From Phycisphaerae bacterium (GTDB taxonomy: Bacteria; Planctomycetota; Phycisphaerae; Phycisphaerales; UBA1924): a stretch of 64,000 nt of DNA. The position numbers and the translations under genes were made by a program. Under the pieces are notes generated by a model, which did no database searches, was not told where the DNA came from, and saw nothing but the letters and a program-made list of their open reading frames with translations. Below are positions 7,069-14,495 of the stretch, piece after piece. The number at the start of each line of letters is the position of its first letter. The first letter of the stretch is position 1. Where the stretch lies: NCBI GenBank assembly GCA_014192545.1, contig BJHL01000008.1, positions 1-64,000 of the forward strand, given 5' to 3'.

Positions 7069-8805
7069 ATGCGCAACACCACCGTCTCAAACTCACTCAT
7101 TCTCGCACTTCTCCTCGCCTGCGGCTCAGCCGCCGCCCAATCTACCACCGCGCTCTCGTATCCCAATACCCGCAACGTCATTGCTGAACCCACGCCCCAG
7201 CCTTCCACCTTCACGGTTGTGACATTGCCCGACACGCAGAACTACAGCGAGTTTTACCCGCAGATTTTCGACAATCAAACTCAGTGGATCGTCGACAACC
7301 GCCAATCGCGCAACATCAAATACGTCGGACACGTCGGTGATGTTGTCAATCACGGCGACCGTCCCAACGAATGGGCCAACGCCAAGTCCGCGATGAATCG
7401 CATTCACGATGCCAACATTCCCTACGGCGTCGCCGCTGGCAATCACGACATCACGCCAAGCGGCGTCGCAGGCTCCACCTATCTGCGCGATCCCTACCTC
7501 CAAAACTTCGGCCCGCAAACCTTCGCGGGCAAAGACTTTTACAAAGGCGCCAGCCCCAGCGGCATGAGCAGCTACCAGACGTTCTCAGGCAGCGGCCGCG
7601 AGTTTCTTGTGCTCAACATCGAGTGTGACACACCCTACCACGAACTCGTCTGGGCGCAGGACGTTCTCAACCGCAATCGCGATAAAGCCGCGATCATCAC
7701 CACGCACCGTTACTTGCAAGACGCTGAGGATTACACCGCCGGCGTACCAATCGTTCCCAGCGGTCGCTACCCAAGCGTCTGGTACGGCCTCGAAGGCACG
7801 TACAGCGAAGGCGGCATCCAGAGTAACGAGTTCTTCGACAACTTCGTTCGCATGCAGAAGAACGTCTTCATGGTCCAGTGCGGTCACTTCCACGAGGAGT
7901 ATCGCCAGACCAGCAGCGCGCTCAACGGCAACGTCATTCACGAGGTGCTCGCTGACTATCAGGACGATCCCAACGGCGGCGACGGCTGGCTGCGCCTCAT
8001 GGAATTCGACGTGCAGCAGAACCGCATCAATGTCGAGAGTTACAGCACGACCCGTGATGAATTCCGCAGCGCGGACGAAAGCCGCTTTCAACTCAACGTC
8101 GACTTTGATCGCTACCGAACAACGCGAAACGTCGCCGTCTTCCAGCAAGGTGTCGGAGGTTACAACGGCACCAAAGACACCTGGATAAGCCAGGCAAATC
8201 GCGATGCAAGCTACGGCAATGACGGCACCATCATCGTCGATGACGATGTCAACAACAACATCTTCACCGACAATCGCGGCCAGGGGCTGCTGCGCTTTGA
8301 TGAAATACTCACCGCGACCAACGAGCCTGGCAAAGTCCCCTTCGGCTCAACCATCACCAGCGCCGAACTTCGCTTCCAAGTTCCCGACGATATCGACACA
8401 CCTTTCGCGAGCCCAAACTTCATGGTCTACGTGCTCTTGCGTCCGTGGGACGAAAACAGCACTTGGAACTCCCTCGTTGGCGGCCTGGTCTCAGGCCAAG
8501 ACTACGGCCAACTCATCGGCGCCTTCTCGGGAGACAACAATCCCGATGGCGACTTCGTCCGCATTCTCGACGTCACCGCCGCCGTCCAACTCTGGGCGAA
8601 TGGCCAAGCCAACTACGGCTTTGCCATCATCCCACAAATCATCTCCGGCAACGACGACGGAATCGAGATGTTCAGCAGTGAAGCCAGCAACATCTTGCTC
8701 CGCCCCGCGCTCGAGGTGCAGTACTTCCGCATGATCCCATCGCCCGGCACAGCCGTCATGCTGACCGCCGGAACCCTTCTCGCAACCCGCCGCCGCCGAA
8801 AGTGA
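7069..8805 (+). CDS. Secreted metallophosphoesterase with DNRLRE-like domain and PEP-CTERM-like tail
   Basis: A 578-aa exported protein. The order is a signal peptide (residues 1-24, ending SAAAQ), a calcineurin-like phosphoesterase (about 48-340), a beta-rich DNRLRE-like module (about 365-555), and a C-terminal IPSPGT, hydrophobic stretch and RRRRK. Metal-site motifs are visible: D55 in LPDTQN, D91 in GHVGDVVNHGD, GNHD at 124-127, H213 in TTHRY and GHFH at 272-275. The substrate is unknown. The tail resembles PEP-CTERM sorting signals used with exosortase, though no exosortase gene is in this window. AGGAGG 6 nt upstream decides the start; a longer in-frame ORF begins at 6958. Confidence 0.9.
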   Translation: MRNTTVSNSLILALLLACGSAAAQSTTALSYPNTRNVIAEPTPQPSTFTVVTLPDTQNYSEFYPQIFDNQTQWIVDNRQSRNIKYVGHVGDVVNHGDRPNEWANAKSAMNRIHDANIPYGVAAGNHDITPSGVAGSTYLRDPYLQNFGPQTFAGKDFYKGASPSGMSSYQTFSGSGREFLVLNIECDTPYHELVWAQDVLNRNRDKAAIITTHRYLQDAEDYTAGVPIVPSGRYPSVWYGLEGTYSEGGIQSNEFFDNFVRMQKNVFMVQCGHFHEEYRQTSSALNGNVIHEVLADYQDDPNGGDGWLRLMEFDVQQNRINVESYSTTRDEFRSADESRFQLNVDFDRYRTTRNVAVFQQGVGGYNGTKDTWISQANRDASYGNDGTIIVDDDVNNNIFTDNRGQGLLRFDEILTATNEPGKVPFGSTITSAELRFQVPDDIDTPFASPNFMVYVLLRPWDENSTWNSLVGGLVSGQDYGQLIGAFSGDNNPDGDFVRILDVTAAVQLWANGQANYGFAIIPQIISGNDDGIEMFSSEASNILLRPALEVQYFRMIPSPGTAVMLTAGTLLATRRRRK

Positions 8806-8842
8806 TCGTCGCCGGCGGCATCGCATCTCGGCGTACGCGCCC

Positions 8843-9325
8843 TCACCCTCGGCTCTGCGAGGGTTTTGCCGTTTTCGAAACTGCTGTGATTTCACTTGGC
8901 ACCACCCCCGGCACCACCCCCGGCACCACCCCCGGCATCACCCCAAACCCCACCTGAAACCCCGCCCCGATCACGCCCGCCGCCGTCGCGAACTTCACAA
9001 AGAACCCGGCGATCCACCCACCCGCCACGTCACTCTCGGCGAACTGCGCGAGCACACCCGCCAACGCAAACTCCATCAAGAGCAGCATCCCCAGCGCAAC
9101 CATCCCCATCACAACCCGCCGGCCGCGCGATGTATCTCGCATCCACCGCGCCACCACCCACCGCGCCGCAAAGTACGAAACCCCCAACATAATCGGTCCC
9201 TCAATCACCACCGCCGCCACCGCCCCAAGCCGCGGCTCCAACACCAACACGCGCACAGCCCCCATCACAAACCCCGCAGCAAACGCAACCCCCGCATACA
9301 CCCCCGCCACGCCGATTAAGTTCAT
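8843..9325 (-). CDS. Small integral membrane protein
   Basis: A 160-aa protein with about four TM helices: residues 2-24, 33-55, 70-93 and a weaker one near 105-125. The segment VRVLVLEPRLGAVAAVVIEGP with the following YFAARWVV resembles a conserved but uncharacterised bacterial family of four-helix proteins, so the gene is probably real. The C-terminus contains a GVVPGVVPGVVP run encoded by a 12-nt tandem repeat and a hydrophilic end. It is convergent with the metallophosphoesterase gene and its 3' end runs into that gene's terminator. Function unknown. Confidence 0.7.
   Translation of the reverse strand: MNLIGVAGVYAGVAFAAGFVMGAVRVLVLEPRLGAVAAVVIEGPIMLGVSYFAARWVVARWMRDTSRGRRVVMGMVALGMLLLMEFALAGVLAQFAESDVAGGWIAGFFVKFATAAGVIGAGFQVGFGVMPGVVPGVVPGVVPSEITAVSKTAKPSQSRG
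8846..8867 (+). terminator. Terminator of the metallophosphoesterase gene
   Basis: A 6-bp stem CCCTCG/CGAGGG with a 6-nt loop is followed by TTTT, about 40 nt after the stop. It overlaps the last codons of the convergent minus-strand gene. Confidence 0.7.
8898..8945. repeat. 12-nt in-frame tandem repeat
   Basis: Three exact copies of GGCACCACCCCC and one variant encode Gly-Val-Val-Pro repeats (minus strand) near the end of the membrane protein. Confidence 0.85.
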
Positions 9326-9378
9326 ACATCACTGTACAGCCACTAGACTTCACGCCTTGCTACCTCAACGCCTTGTAC

Positions 9379-9406
9379 GAATGCGGAATGCGGAATGCGG
9401 AATGCC
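9379..9406. repeat. Heptamer array GAATGCG x4
   Basis: Four 7-nt units (three GAATGCG, one GAATGCC) lie upstream of the PEP-CTERM-like gene 9546-10190. A related array sits just downstream of that gene. Confidence 0.8.
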
Positions 9407-9545
9407 GACTCCGACCATCGCGACGTCCCTCCACGCCGAATCTCGCTAATTCCCGACTTTCTCGTCTCCTATAACCGTATAAACATCTTCGCTCTTTCCC
9501 ACTTTCTGTTATATTCGTTCACTCGCAGGAGTAGAGGAGAGACAC

Positions 9546-10190
9546 ATGCGCACGTTTTTCGCCCTGGCACTCGCCATCGGTATGTCCGCACCCGCTTACG
9601 CCGGCCCCGACTGGGTCGAACGCGGCGATGCAGGGTCACTGATTAGCACCGCCCAGCGCACCACCGGCATCGGCGGCATTCGCTCCCTTACCGGCAGCCT
9701 CTCCGCCGGCGATCGCAGCGCCCCCGATCTCGAAGACGTGTACATCATCCGCATCGATGATCCGTCGCAGTTCTCCATCACTCTCACCAACCTCAACTTC
9801 ACTCCCGCTCTCTATCTCTTCAACCTCACCCAAGCCAGCCAAGCACTCGGCCTCGTCGGCGCCAACGGCACACTCGTGAGTGCATCCAACGACGGCTCGC
9901 AGGCCCAAGTCACCGAGCCAGGCCTCTACGCCCTTGCCGTCACCTACGCCGGCAACTTCCCGCTCAGCCGCACCGGCGCAATTTTCAACTTCACCTCGCC
10001 CACCGAAATCTCCGGCCCCGACGGCCCAGGCGGCATCAACCCGCTCCAATCGTGGAACCCCACGGTGCCGCTCGTCGGCGGTAGCTACGACCTCGGCGTC
10101 GAAGGCGTCGATTTCGCAGAAGTGCCCAGCCCCGGCACGCTGATTCTTCTGAGTCTCGCCACGGCAACAGCCTCCCGCCGCCGCCGCTAA
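9546..10190 (+). CDS. Secreted protein with PEP-CTERM-like tail
   Basis: A 214-aa protein of unknown function. The signal peptide spans residues 1-19 (ending PAYAG). The mature part is rich in Thr, Ser, Asn and Leu, with LTNLNFTPALYLFNLTQ resembling the pre-peptidase or adhesin-like beta folds seen in secreted proteins that limit or modify surfaces; that link is inference. The C-terminus is VPSPGT, a hydrophobic segment and RRRR, as expected for exosortase sorting. GGAG near 9534 supports the start. An AT-rich stretch just upstream (TATATT at 9510-9515) may be its -10, but no good -35 matches. It is flanked on both sides by GAATGC-type heptamer arrays. Confidence 0.82.
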   Translation: MRTFFALALAIGMSAPAYAGPDWVERGDAGSLISTAQRTTGIGGIRSLTGSLSAGDRSAPDLEDVYIIRIDDPSQFSITLTNLNFTPALYLFNLTQASQALGLVGANGTLVSASNDGSQAQVTEPGLYALAVTYAGNFPLSRTGAIFNFTSPTEISGPDGPGGINPLQSWNPTVPLVGGSYDLGVEGVDFAEVPSPGTLILLSLATATASRRRR

Positions 10191-10209
10191 TTCGCCTTCC
10201 TCCCTTTCA

Positions 10210-10237
10210 CGAATGCCGAATCACGAATGCCGAATGC
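10210..10237. repeat. Heptamer array CGAATGC x4
   Basis: Four 7-nt units (CGAATGC three times, CGAATCA once) start 20 nt after the stop of the PEP-CTERM-like gene. The unit resembles that of the array at 9379-9406 on the other side of the gene. Confidence 0.75.
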
Positions 10238-10271
10238 CGCGCATGTACGTGCGCGAACAGCATCTCATTCC

Positions 10272-10895
10272 CTACTGCGCAAATGGCAAAAGCTCGCTCG
10301 GCAACTCGCGAATTCCGCGCCGCGTCGCTTTCCCCACGGCATACTTCATGCTGCGTTGATACCGCTGCATCACGCGCGGCGTCACTGGGATGTTCCACTG
10401 GCGCATTTGCGCCAGTGAATACTGCCACGCGTGATACTCCTCCAAGCATCGCGGCTTGTACACGTTGAACCCGATTGCATGATGTCCGATCTCGTGTAAG
10501 AAAATCGCCGCAGACATCGGGCTCTTGGGCTTGGGACTTTCCAGCAGCCGCTGCACGCGCCCATCGCGATACGTTACATACCACGCCACACCCGACATGC
10601 TCGTGCGCCACTTGCGCACGCGCACGTCGTATCGCAGCAGCATCTCGCGCGTCATCGTTTCGTACAACACCGCCTTCTTGCTCGCGGGCTTCACGCTGGG
10701 TTCAGCAACCGCCAAAACTTCATGCGGCTTCGCGAGCTCGCGCGCCTTCGCCACTTCGCGCGTCTTTACTCTCTCGCGCGTTTTCACTGCCTCTCGCGTC
10801 GTCACTTGCGCACGCGGCTTCACTACCGTGCGTTCCGCCGGCGGCGACAATCCCAGCATATCAAACAGCGTGTCAAAAAACTTCATGGCGTCCAT
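10272..10895 (-). CDS. Putative zinc metallopeptidase (HEIGHH) with TRE/VKTRE repeats
   Basis: A 207-aa protein I cannot assign to a named family. Residues 131-143 read IFLHEIGHHAIGF, a classic HExxH zinc-peptidase helix (H134, E135, H138). EE at 152-153, in CLEEYHAWQYS, is well placed to give the third ligand, as in gluzincins. Residues 32-59 form a charged repeat (TREAVKTRE, RVKTREVAK, ARELAKPHE) that separates a short hydrophobic N-terminal helix from the catalytic part. There is no signal peptide. The first ATG is used; a second ATG three codons in is equally possible. It is downstream of rpsL-rpsG but separated by a terminator, so it is probably transcribed alone. Confidence 0.75.
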   Translation of the reverse strand: MDAMKFFDTLFDMLGLSPPAERTVVKPRAQVTTREAVKTRERVKTREVAKARELAKPHEVLAVAEPSVKPASKKAVLYETMTREMLLRYDVRVRKWRTSMSGVAWYVTYRDGRVQRLLESPKPKSPMSAAIFLHEIGHHAIGFNVYKPRCLEEYHAWQYSLAQMRQWNIPVTPRVMQRYQRSMKYAVGKATRRGIRELPSELLPFAQ

Positions 10896-10949
10896 GCCCT
10901 CGTGCGGTCGTGCAGTTTAGTCGCCGTCGTGAGAAAGAAACACCGCATG

Positions 10950-10974
10950 AAAAAACCCCGCGAACTTCGCGGGG
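10950..10974 (-). terminator. Rho-independent terminator of rpsG
   Basis: On the minus strand CCCCGCGA and its complement form an 8-bp stem with a 3-nt loop, followed by six T. It is 54 nt after the rpsG stop. Confidence 0.9.
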
Positions 10975-11028
10975 ATTGTCGTAATCTGAACAAGCGAACT
11001 GAGAAAACTCGACTGCGTTCGCAGAGGA

Positions 11029-11526
11029 TTAGTTTGCGAAGTGAGCGAAGGCGCGGTTGGCTTCGGCCATGCGGTGCGTTTGGTCACGCGTCATCATCGC
11101 CTTGCCTTCCTTGCGGGCGCCGTTGTACAGCTCGTCAGCCAGGCGAGCCGAGATGGGCCGGCCCTTTTCGCCGCGGGCCGCTTCGAGAATCCAGCGGTAC
11201 GCAAGCGACTGTGCACGCTTGGGCTTCACAGTCATGGGCACCTGATAGTTTGCACCACCGATGCGCTTGCTGCGGACTTCGACGTAAGGCTTGACGTTGT
11301 CAACCGCCATACGGAAGACTTCGATTGCTTCCTTGGGCGCGCCCGGATCACTTTCCTTGGCGAGCTTGGCTTGGATCAGATCCAGAGCGTCATACACCAC
11401 GCGTTCGGCGACGGACTTCTTGCCGTCGAACATGACGCAGTTGATGAACCGAGCAAGTTGACGATCGCCAAACTTGCCATCGGGACGAAGTTGTGCTTCT
11501 GCTGACGTAAAACTCTTGCCACCCAT
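11029..11526 (-). CDS. rpsG: 30S ribosomal protein S7
   Basis: Primary rRNA-binding protein of the small-subunit head. The 165-aa protein contains the family core: GKFGDRQLARFINCVMFDGKK, ALDLIQAKL, RSKRIGGANYQVPMTV, RAQSLAYRWILEAA, LADELYNGARKEGKAM and the end HRMAEANRAFAHFAN. It is a little longer than the usual 156 aa, mostly in the N-terminal region. AAGGAG 7-8 nt upstream fixes the start. rpsL lies upstream on the same strand with a 201-nt structured spacer. Downstream is a terminator and not fusA, unlike the classical str operon. Confidence 0.97.
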   Translation of the reverse strand: MGGKSFTSAEAQLRPDGKFGDRQLARFINCVMFDGKKSVAERVVYDALDLIQAKLAKESDPGAPKEAIEVFRMAVDNVKPYVEVRSKRIGGANYQVPMTVKPKRAQSLAYRWILEAARGEKGRPISARLADELYNGARKEGKAMMTRDQTHRMAEANRAFAHFAN

Positions 11527-11620
11527 CTGAAGACTCCTTTGGCTGGAGGACAAAGTCCTCAACCGTTCACCGCGAGACACGGGAAATGCTCTCGCGATTA
11601 CTGCCCGGGAGAAGGCGCTG

Positions 11621-11721
11621 GGCATCAGGCATTGGGCACTGGTGCAAAGTCCAAATCCCGCTGAAATGTCCTGGACTGAATCAGGTTTTCCACTAGTGCC
11701 CAGTCCCTAGTGCCTGATGCC
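11621..11721 (-). repeat. Long nested inverted repeat between rpsL and rpsG
   Basis: Outer arms GGCATCAGGCA (11621-11631) and its exact complement (11711-11721) enclose a second pair (11634-11644 with 11691-11701, one mismatch). It starts seven nt after the rpsL stop. The GGCAT-rich words resemble those at 661-698 and 2690-2700. Confidence 0.6.
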
Positions 11722-11727
11722 TAGTTC

Positions 11728-12114
11728 TTACTTCGCCGCCGCGGCCTTGCCACGCTTCGCACCGTACTTGCTGCGGCCTTGCTTGCGGCCTTCAACACCC
11801 AAACAGTCGAGCGTGCCGCGAACGATGTGGTATCGCACGCCGGGAAGGTCACGCACACGGCCTCCGCGAACCAGCACAATGCTGTGCTCTTGCAGGTTGT
11901 GGCCTTCACCGCCGATATAGGCCGTGACTTCCTTGCCGTTGCTGAGGCGAACGCGGGCGATCTTACGAAGAGCCGAGTTGGGCTTCTTCGGGGTCGTCGT
12001 TTTGACGATGAGGCACACGCCGCGCTTTTGCGGAGCACCACGAAGGTCTTTGACCTTGTTGATCTTCGCGAGCGGCTTGCGGGGCTTGCGGACGAGTTGG
12101 TTAATCGTGGGCAT
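11728..12114 (-). CDS. rpsL: 30S ribosomal protein S12
   Basis: Decoding-centre protein of the small subunit. The 128-aa sequence opens [16 protein letters not shown], with [31 protein letters not shown] in the centre (read as two adjoining blocks) and [15 protein letters not shown] near the end. The lysine of TPKKPNS and the PGVRYH loop, both sites of streptomycin-resistance changes in other bacteria, are wild type. It starts at the ATG where the family begins. No strong Shine-Dalgarno is seen, only a weak TAGG. First gene of an rpsL-rpsG pair. Confidence 0.97.
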   Translation of the reverse strand: MPTINQLVRKPRKPLAKINKVKDLRGAPQKRGVCLIVKTTTPKKPNSALRKIARVRLSNGKEVTAYIGGEGHNLQEHSIVLVRGGRVRDLPGVRYHIVRGTLDCLGVEGRKQGRSKYGAKRGKAAAAK

Positions 12115-12205
12115 GTGCGAATGGCCTACTGAAAAGACAGGAATACAGGAACGCCCGCTGGCTCGCCAACGGGGGAGGGGATAGTAGCCGCAGCGAGACA
12201 CAAAA

Positions 12206-12994
12206 TCAAACGCCCTTGTCAAGAGCAGGTTTGCCGCACTCTGGGCAGATATGCATGTTGTTAGCCAATGGATAGTTGCAACCCGTACATCCACTTGGAG
12301 ATAGAGTTGGACGAAAAAACTGATAAAGCTTATCAAGAATTGTCGCTAAGAGTAATGATAGCAGACAGAGCGACAGAGTTCCCGCTGCATGTACTCGCAA
12401 GATGGCAGGTCGCAATGACGCGCGGCCAAAACTAGCGTCAATCACCAGTCCACAACGGAGCGGAGCATCGGTTACTGCGTCAAGTTCTGACGCGTCAGGA
12501 TCGCCATATGAAATAATCAGTATGGGCAACCCTGGCAGTCCAAAGGCGTGTTCAGTCAGACGCCGAACCGACTGCCGTAGTTTAGAGTGTCGCCACGCGC
12601 TCCAATACGGCGATTCAGTGCCTTCCGATAGAAGCCAACTTTCGCTATCGAGCGGAAAACCTGTAACGGCGCTCGCGTGAAAGCTTGTTACATGGACAGC
12701 ATAGTTCGATTCGACCGACACGAATCGACTGTCATTGATTCGGTAGCCTGGATGTGCAACTGTCCAAAGGGGCGTTGCAACGTTTCCTGACCTCGGTCCA
12801 CGTGCGGCCGTTTGAGCTGCCAAATAATACGTGATTCCGCACAGACTAGCCATTACTCCTGCGGTCAAGACTGCTACTCGACGGCAGAATATCGCTCGTG
12901 AAAATGAATATCTCCCCGGAGAGGATTGTCGCCGGGGAGATATCGTGCAAGCTCGTTTTAACAACGTCAAGTTCAGCAAGTGCCCTGAATCCAT
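12206..12994 (-). CDS. Membrane protein with C-terminal zinc ribbon (start uncertain)
   Basis: Unknown function. It has an N-terminal TM helix ([20 protein letters not shown]), a soluble middle part with [20 protein letters not shown], a second TM ([21 protein letters not shown]) and a C-terminal four-Cys ribbon CTGCNYPL...CPECGK. The same plan occurs at 4075-4866. Three starts are possible: GTG at 13033, ATG at 12994 (overlapping the upstream gene by 22 nt) and ATG at 12853. A strong hairpin at 12908-12943 lies between the last two and could be the terminator of the upstream gene, which would favour 12853. That start is preceded by AGGAG but at very short spacing. Confidence 0.65.
   Translation of the reverse strand: MDSGHLLNLTLLKRACTISPRRQSSPGRYSFSRAIFCRRVAVLTAGVMASLCGITYYLAAQTAARGPRSGNVATPLWTVAHPGYRINDSRFVSVESNYAVHVTSFHASAVTGFPLDSESWLLSEGTESPYWSAWRHSKLRQSVRRLTEHAFGLPGLPILIISYGDPDASELDAVTDAPLRCGLVIDASFGRASLRPAILRVHAAGTLSLCLLSLLLATILDKLYQFFRPTLSPSGCTGCNYPLANNMHICPECGKPALDKGV
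12908..12943 (-). terminator. Perfect 12-bp hairpin downstream of the 12973-14025 gene
   Basis: Arms ATATCTCCCCGG and CCGGGGAGATAT enclose a 12-nt loop, followed on the minus strand by TCATTTTCA. It is 29 nt after the stop of the secreted-protein gene, so it may be a terminator. It also lies inside the longer versions of the next ORF. Confidence 0.5.
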
Positions 12995-14025
12995 GGGTTT
13001 GTTCCGATATCTAGCCAAGACTCGCCTGGGCACTCCACGCTACGGAGCCCAGGATACAAGTCAGGAAGCAACTCAAAGGGCGGCATGCAGGTCGGTGTCG
13101 CGGGTGCTGGAACGGGCGATGTACACTCTTCATACTGGATGCACGTCTCGATTCGGTATTCGCAGATGTAAACGCCATTCACCTTTCGCACTCGCCGACG
13201 CAAATGGTTTTGCGATCGCTGATACTTGCATGTGATAGTTCCATTCGGATTCGTCACGCAGCTCGTGATTCCCCACGGAGAGGCTGGACCGACCGGGCCT
13301 GTGACGACACCGACAACATTTGGACCACTACCGCTGGTCGGCAGACAATTAGGGTCTTGTTGTGAGTAAGAAGTTGAAGCGACGTAAGGAGCGAGTTCAG
13401 TGGGCTGAGCGAAGGCCGCCTCGAAGCCTATCGCCAGTGCAGACAACTTCGAGCCCGCGTTGCATGCCGCTGATTCGGCTTTTTCAAAGGGCACCGTAGC
13501 TGCTTCGTAGCCAGAGTCTACCAGCAGTTGAACTACCAAGTCCCGGTCGCTCAAACTTCCGATGGCAAGATTGAGCGGGTCGTCTGCGAGAAGTCCCTTG
13601 TCATACGGGAGTGGCGCAATCGCCGTCGCCGCTGCTTGCGACTGCAACCCCAGCATGCGCCAAATGCGAGCATCCAGTGGGAGATTTTCCTCTTGCTCAA
13701 TGTACTTTCTGGCCGCATCCAGATCGGTCGATTTCCACGACCAAGACGACCAATCATTCGTATCCGTGTCGCGGCGATACCATATCAGACGTAGGTTGTC
13801 ACCTGAGGTTGTTTGCTCCTGCGCGCCGAGCAGGATACTGGTGACCTCATTGGTAGGTGAATTAGCATGAGTAGCCACGATCGTCCAACCCGCGTCGTTG
13901 AAAGCGACTTTTGAGTACTCCCCAGCGACGCTCGAGGCAGCGGTGGTTGCGAGAACGATGCTCGCAATTAGGGCCTTAGCGGAGCAGACGTGATGAATTG
14001 CCGACGCAACTTGATGCAAGTTCAT
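12973..14025 (-). CDS. Secreted cysteine-containing protein, unknown function
   Basis: A 350-aa protein with a signal peptide (residues about 17-35, ALIASIVLATTAASSVAG). The middle has WYRRDTDTNDWSSWSWKSTD and alternating acidic residues. The last 120 residues hold about ten Cys and many Pro (CTSPVPAPATPTC, ECPGESW), suggesting disulfides in the periplasm or outside. No family recognised. GGAGG 4-5 nt upstream fixes the start. Base composition is visibly less GC-rich than that of neighbours: two sampled 60-base lines of this 12.2-14.0 kb region, one in this gene and one in the next, have 29 and 31 G/C, against about 38 in a line of mdh. A tandem palindromic 13-mer lies directly upstream. Confidence 0.75.
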   Translation of the reverse strand: MNLHQVASAIHHVCSAKALIASIVLATTAASSVAGEYSKVAFNDAGWTIVATHANSPTNEVTSILLGAQEQTTSGDNLRLIWYRRDTDTNDWSSWSWKSTDLDAARKYIEQEENLPLDARIWRMLGLQSQAAATAIAPLPYDKGLLADDPLNLAIGSLSDRDLVVQLLVDSGYEAATVPFEKAESAACNAGSKLSALAIGFEAAFAQPTELAPYVASTSYSQQDPNCLPTSGSGPNVVGVVTGPVGPASPWGITSCVTNPNGTITCKYQRSQNHLRRRVRKVNGVYICEYRIETCIQYEECTSPVPAPATPTCMPPFELLPDLYPGLRSVECPGESWLDIGTNPWIQGTC

Positions 14026-14036
14026 GGGGCCTCCTT

Positions 14037-14075
14037 GAGGCCTCGATGTGAGGCCTCGATGTGAGGCCTCGATAT
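14037..14075. repeat. 13-nt tandem repeat x3 with palindromic core
   Basis: GAGGCCTCGATGT is repeated at 14037, 14050 and 14063 (last copy ends AT). Each unit contains the 8-bp palindrome GAGGCCTC. The array starts 12 nt upstream of the secreted-protein start codon and could be an operator or leader element. Confidence 0.8.
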
Positions 14076-14166
14076 GAATCGCAGCATACCAGATTTTGTG
14101 TACGACATTGTGCGATTTTTGTTTTCTTTTGGTTTATTCACACTTGACGTTGGTACCTTACCTCTC

Positions 14167-14472
14167 ATGAACCCCCTCACTTTCGCCGATTTTCAGCAGC
14201 TCATTCGTGATCGCTACTACAAGACCGACGCCGCTCGCGGTACTCCCGGCACGTTTATGTGGCTAGTCGAGGAGTTTGGCGAGCTCGCCACGGCCTTGCA
14301 AGACAACGCACCCGGCAAAAACCCGACCCCCGAGCAGCGGGCGAATCTGGACGAGGAATTCGCCGACGTCATCGCATGGCTGACGACGCTCGCGAACATC
14401 AACGGCGTTGATCTTGAGAAGGCACTGAGCAAATACACCACGCCCGGCAAGGTTGAAGGTGTGAAAAGCTAA
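14167..14472 (+). CDS. MazG-like nucleotide pyrophosphohydrolase
   Basis: A 101-aa protein of the MazG/all-alpha NTP-PPase fold, which hydrolyses nucleoside triphosphates to monophosphates. The helical metal site is visible as WLVEEFGELATAL followed by NLDEEFADVIAWLTTLAN, giving the expected ExxE...ExxD pattern. Single-domain length is typical for house-cleaning MazG homologues. The start is the ATG preceding LTFADFQQLI; the longer upstream frame is AT-rich and hydrophobic by accident. It is convergent with trpA, 23 nt apart. Confidence 0.88.
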   Translation: MNPLTFADFQQLIRDRYYKTDAARGTPGTFMWLVEEFGELATALQDNAPGKNPTPEQRANLDEEFADVIAWLTTLANINGVDLEKALSKYTTPGKVEGVKS

Positions 14473-14495
14473 TGCGGTGGCGTGACCCAAAGTCC

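Noticed and set aside
12206..14160. Horizontal-transfer island judged by lower GC
   Set aside because: Only a few lines were counted by eye and the neighbours are housekeeping genes; no integrase, tRNA border or repeat pair was seen, so it stays a remark.
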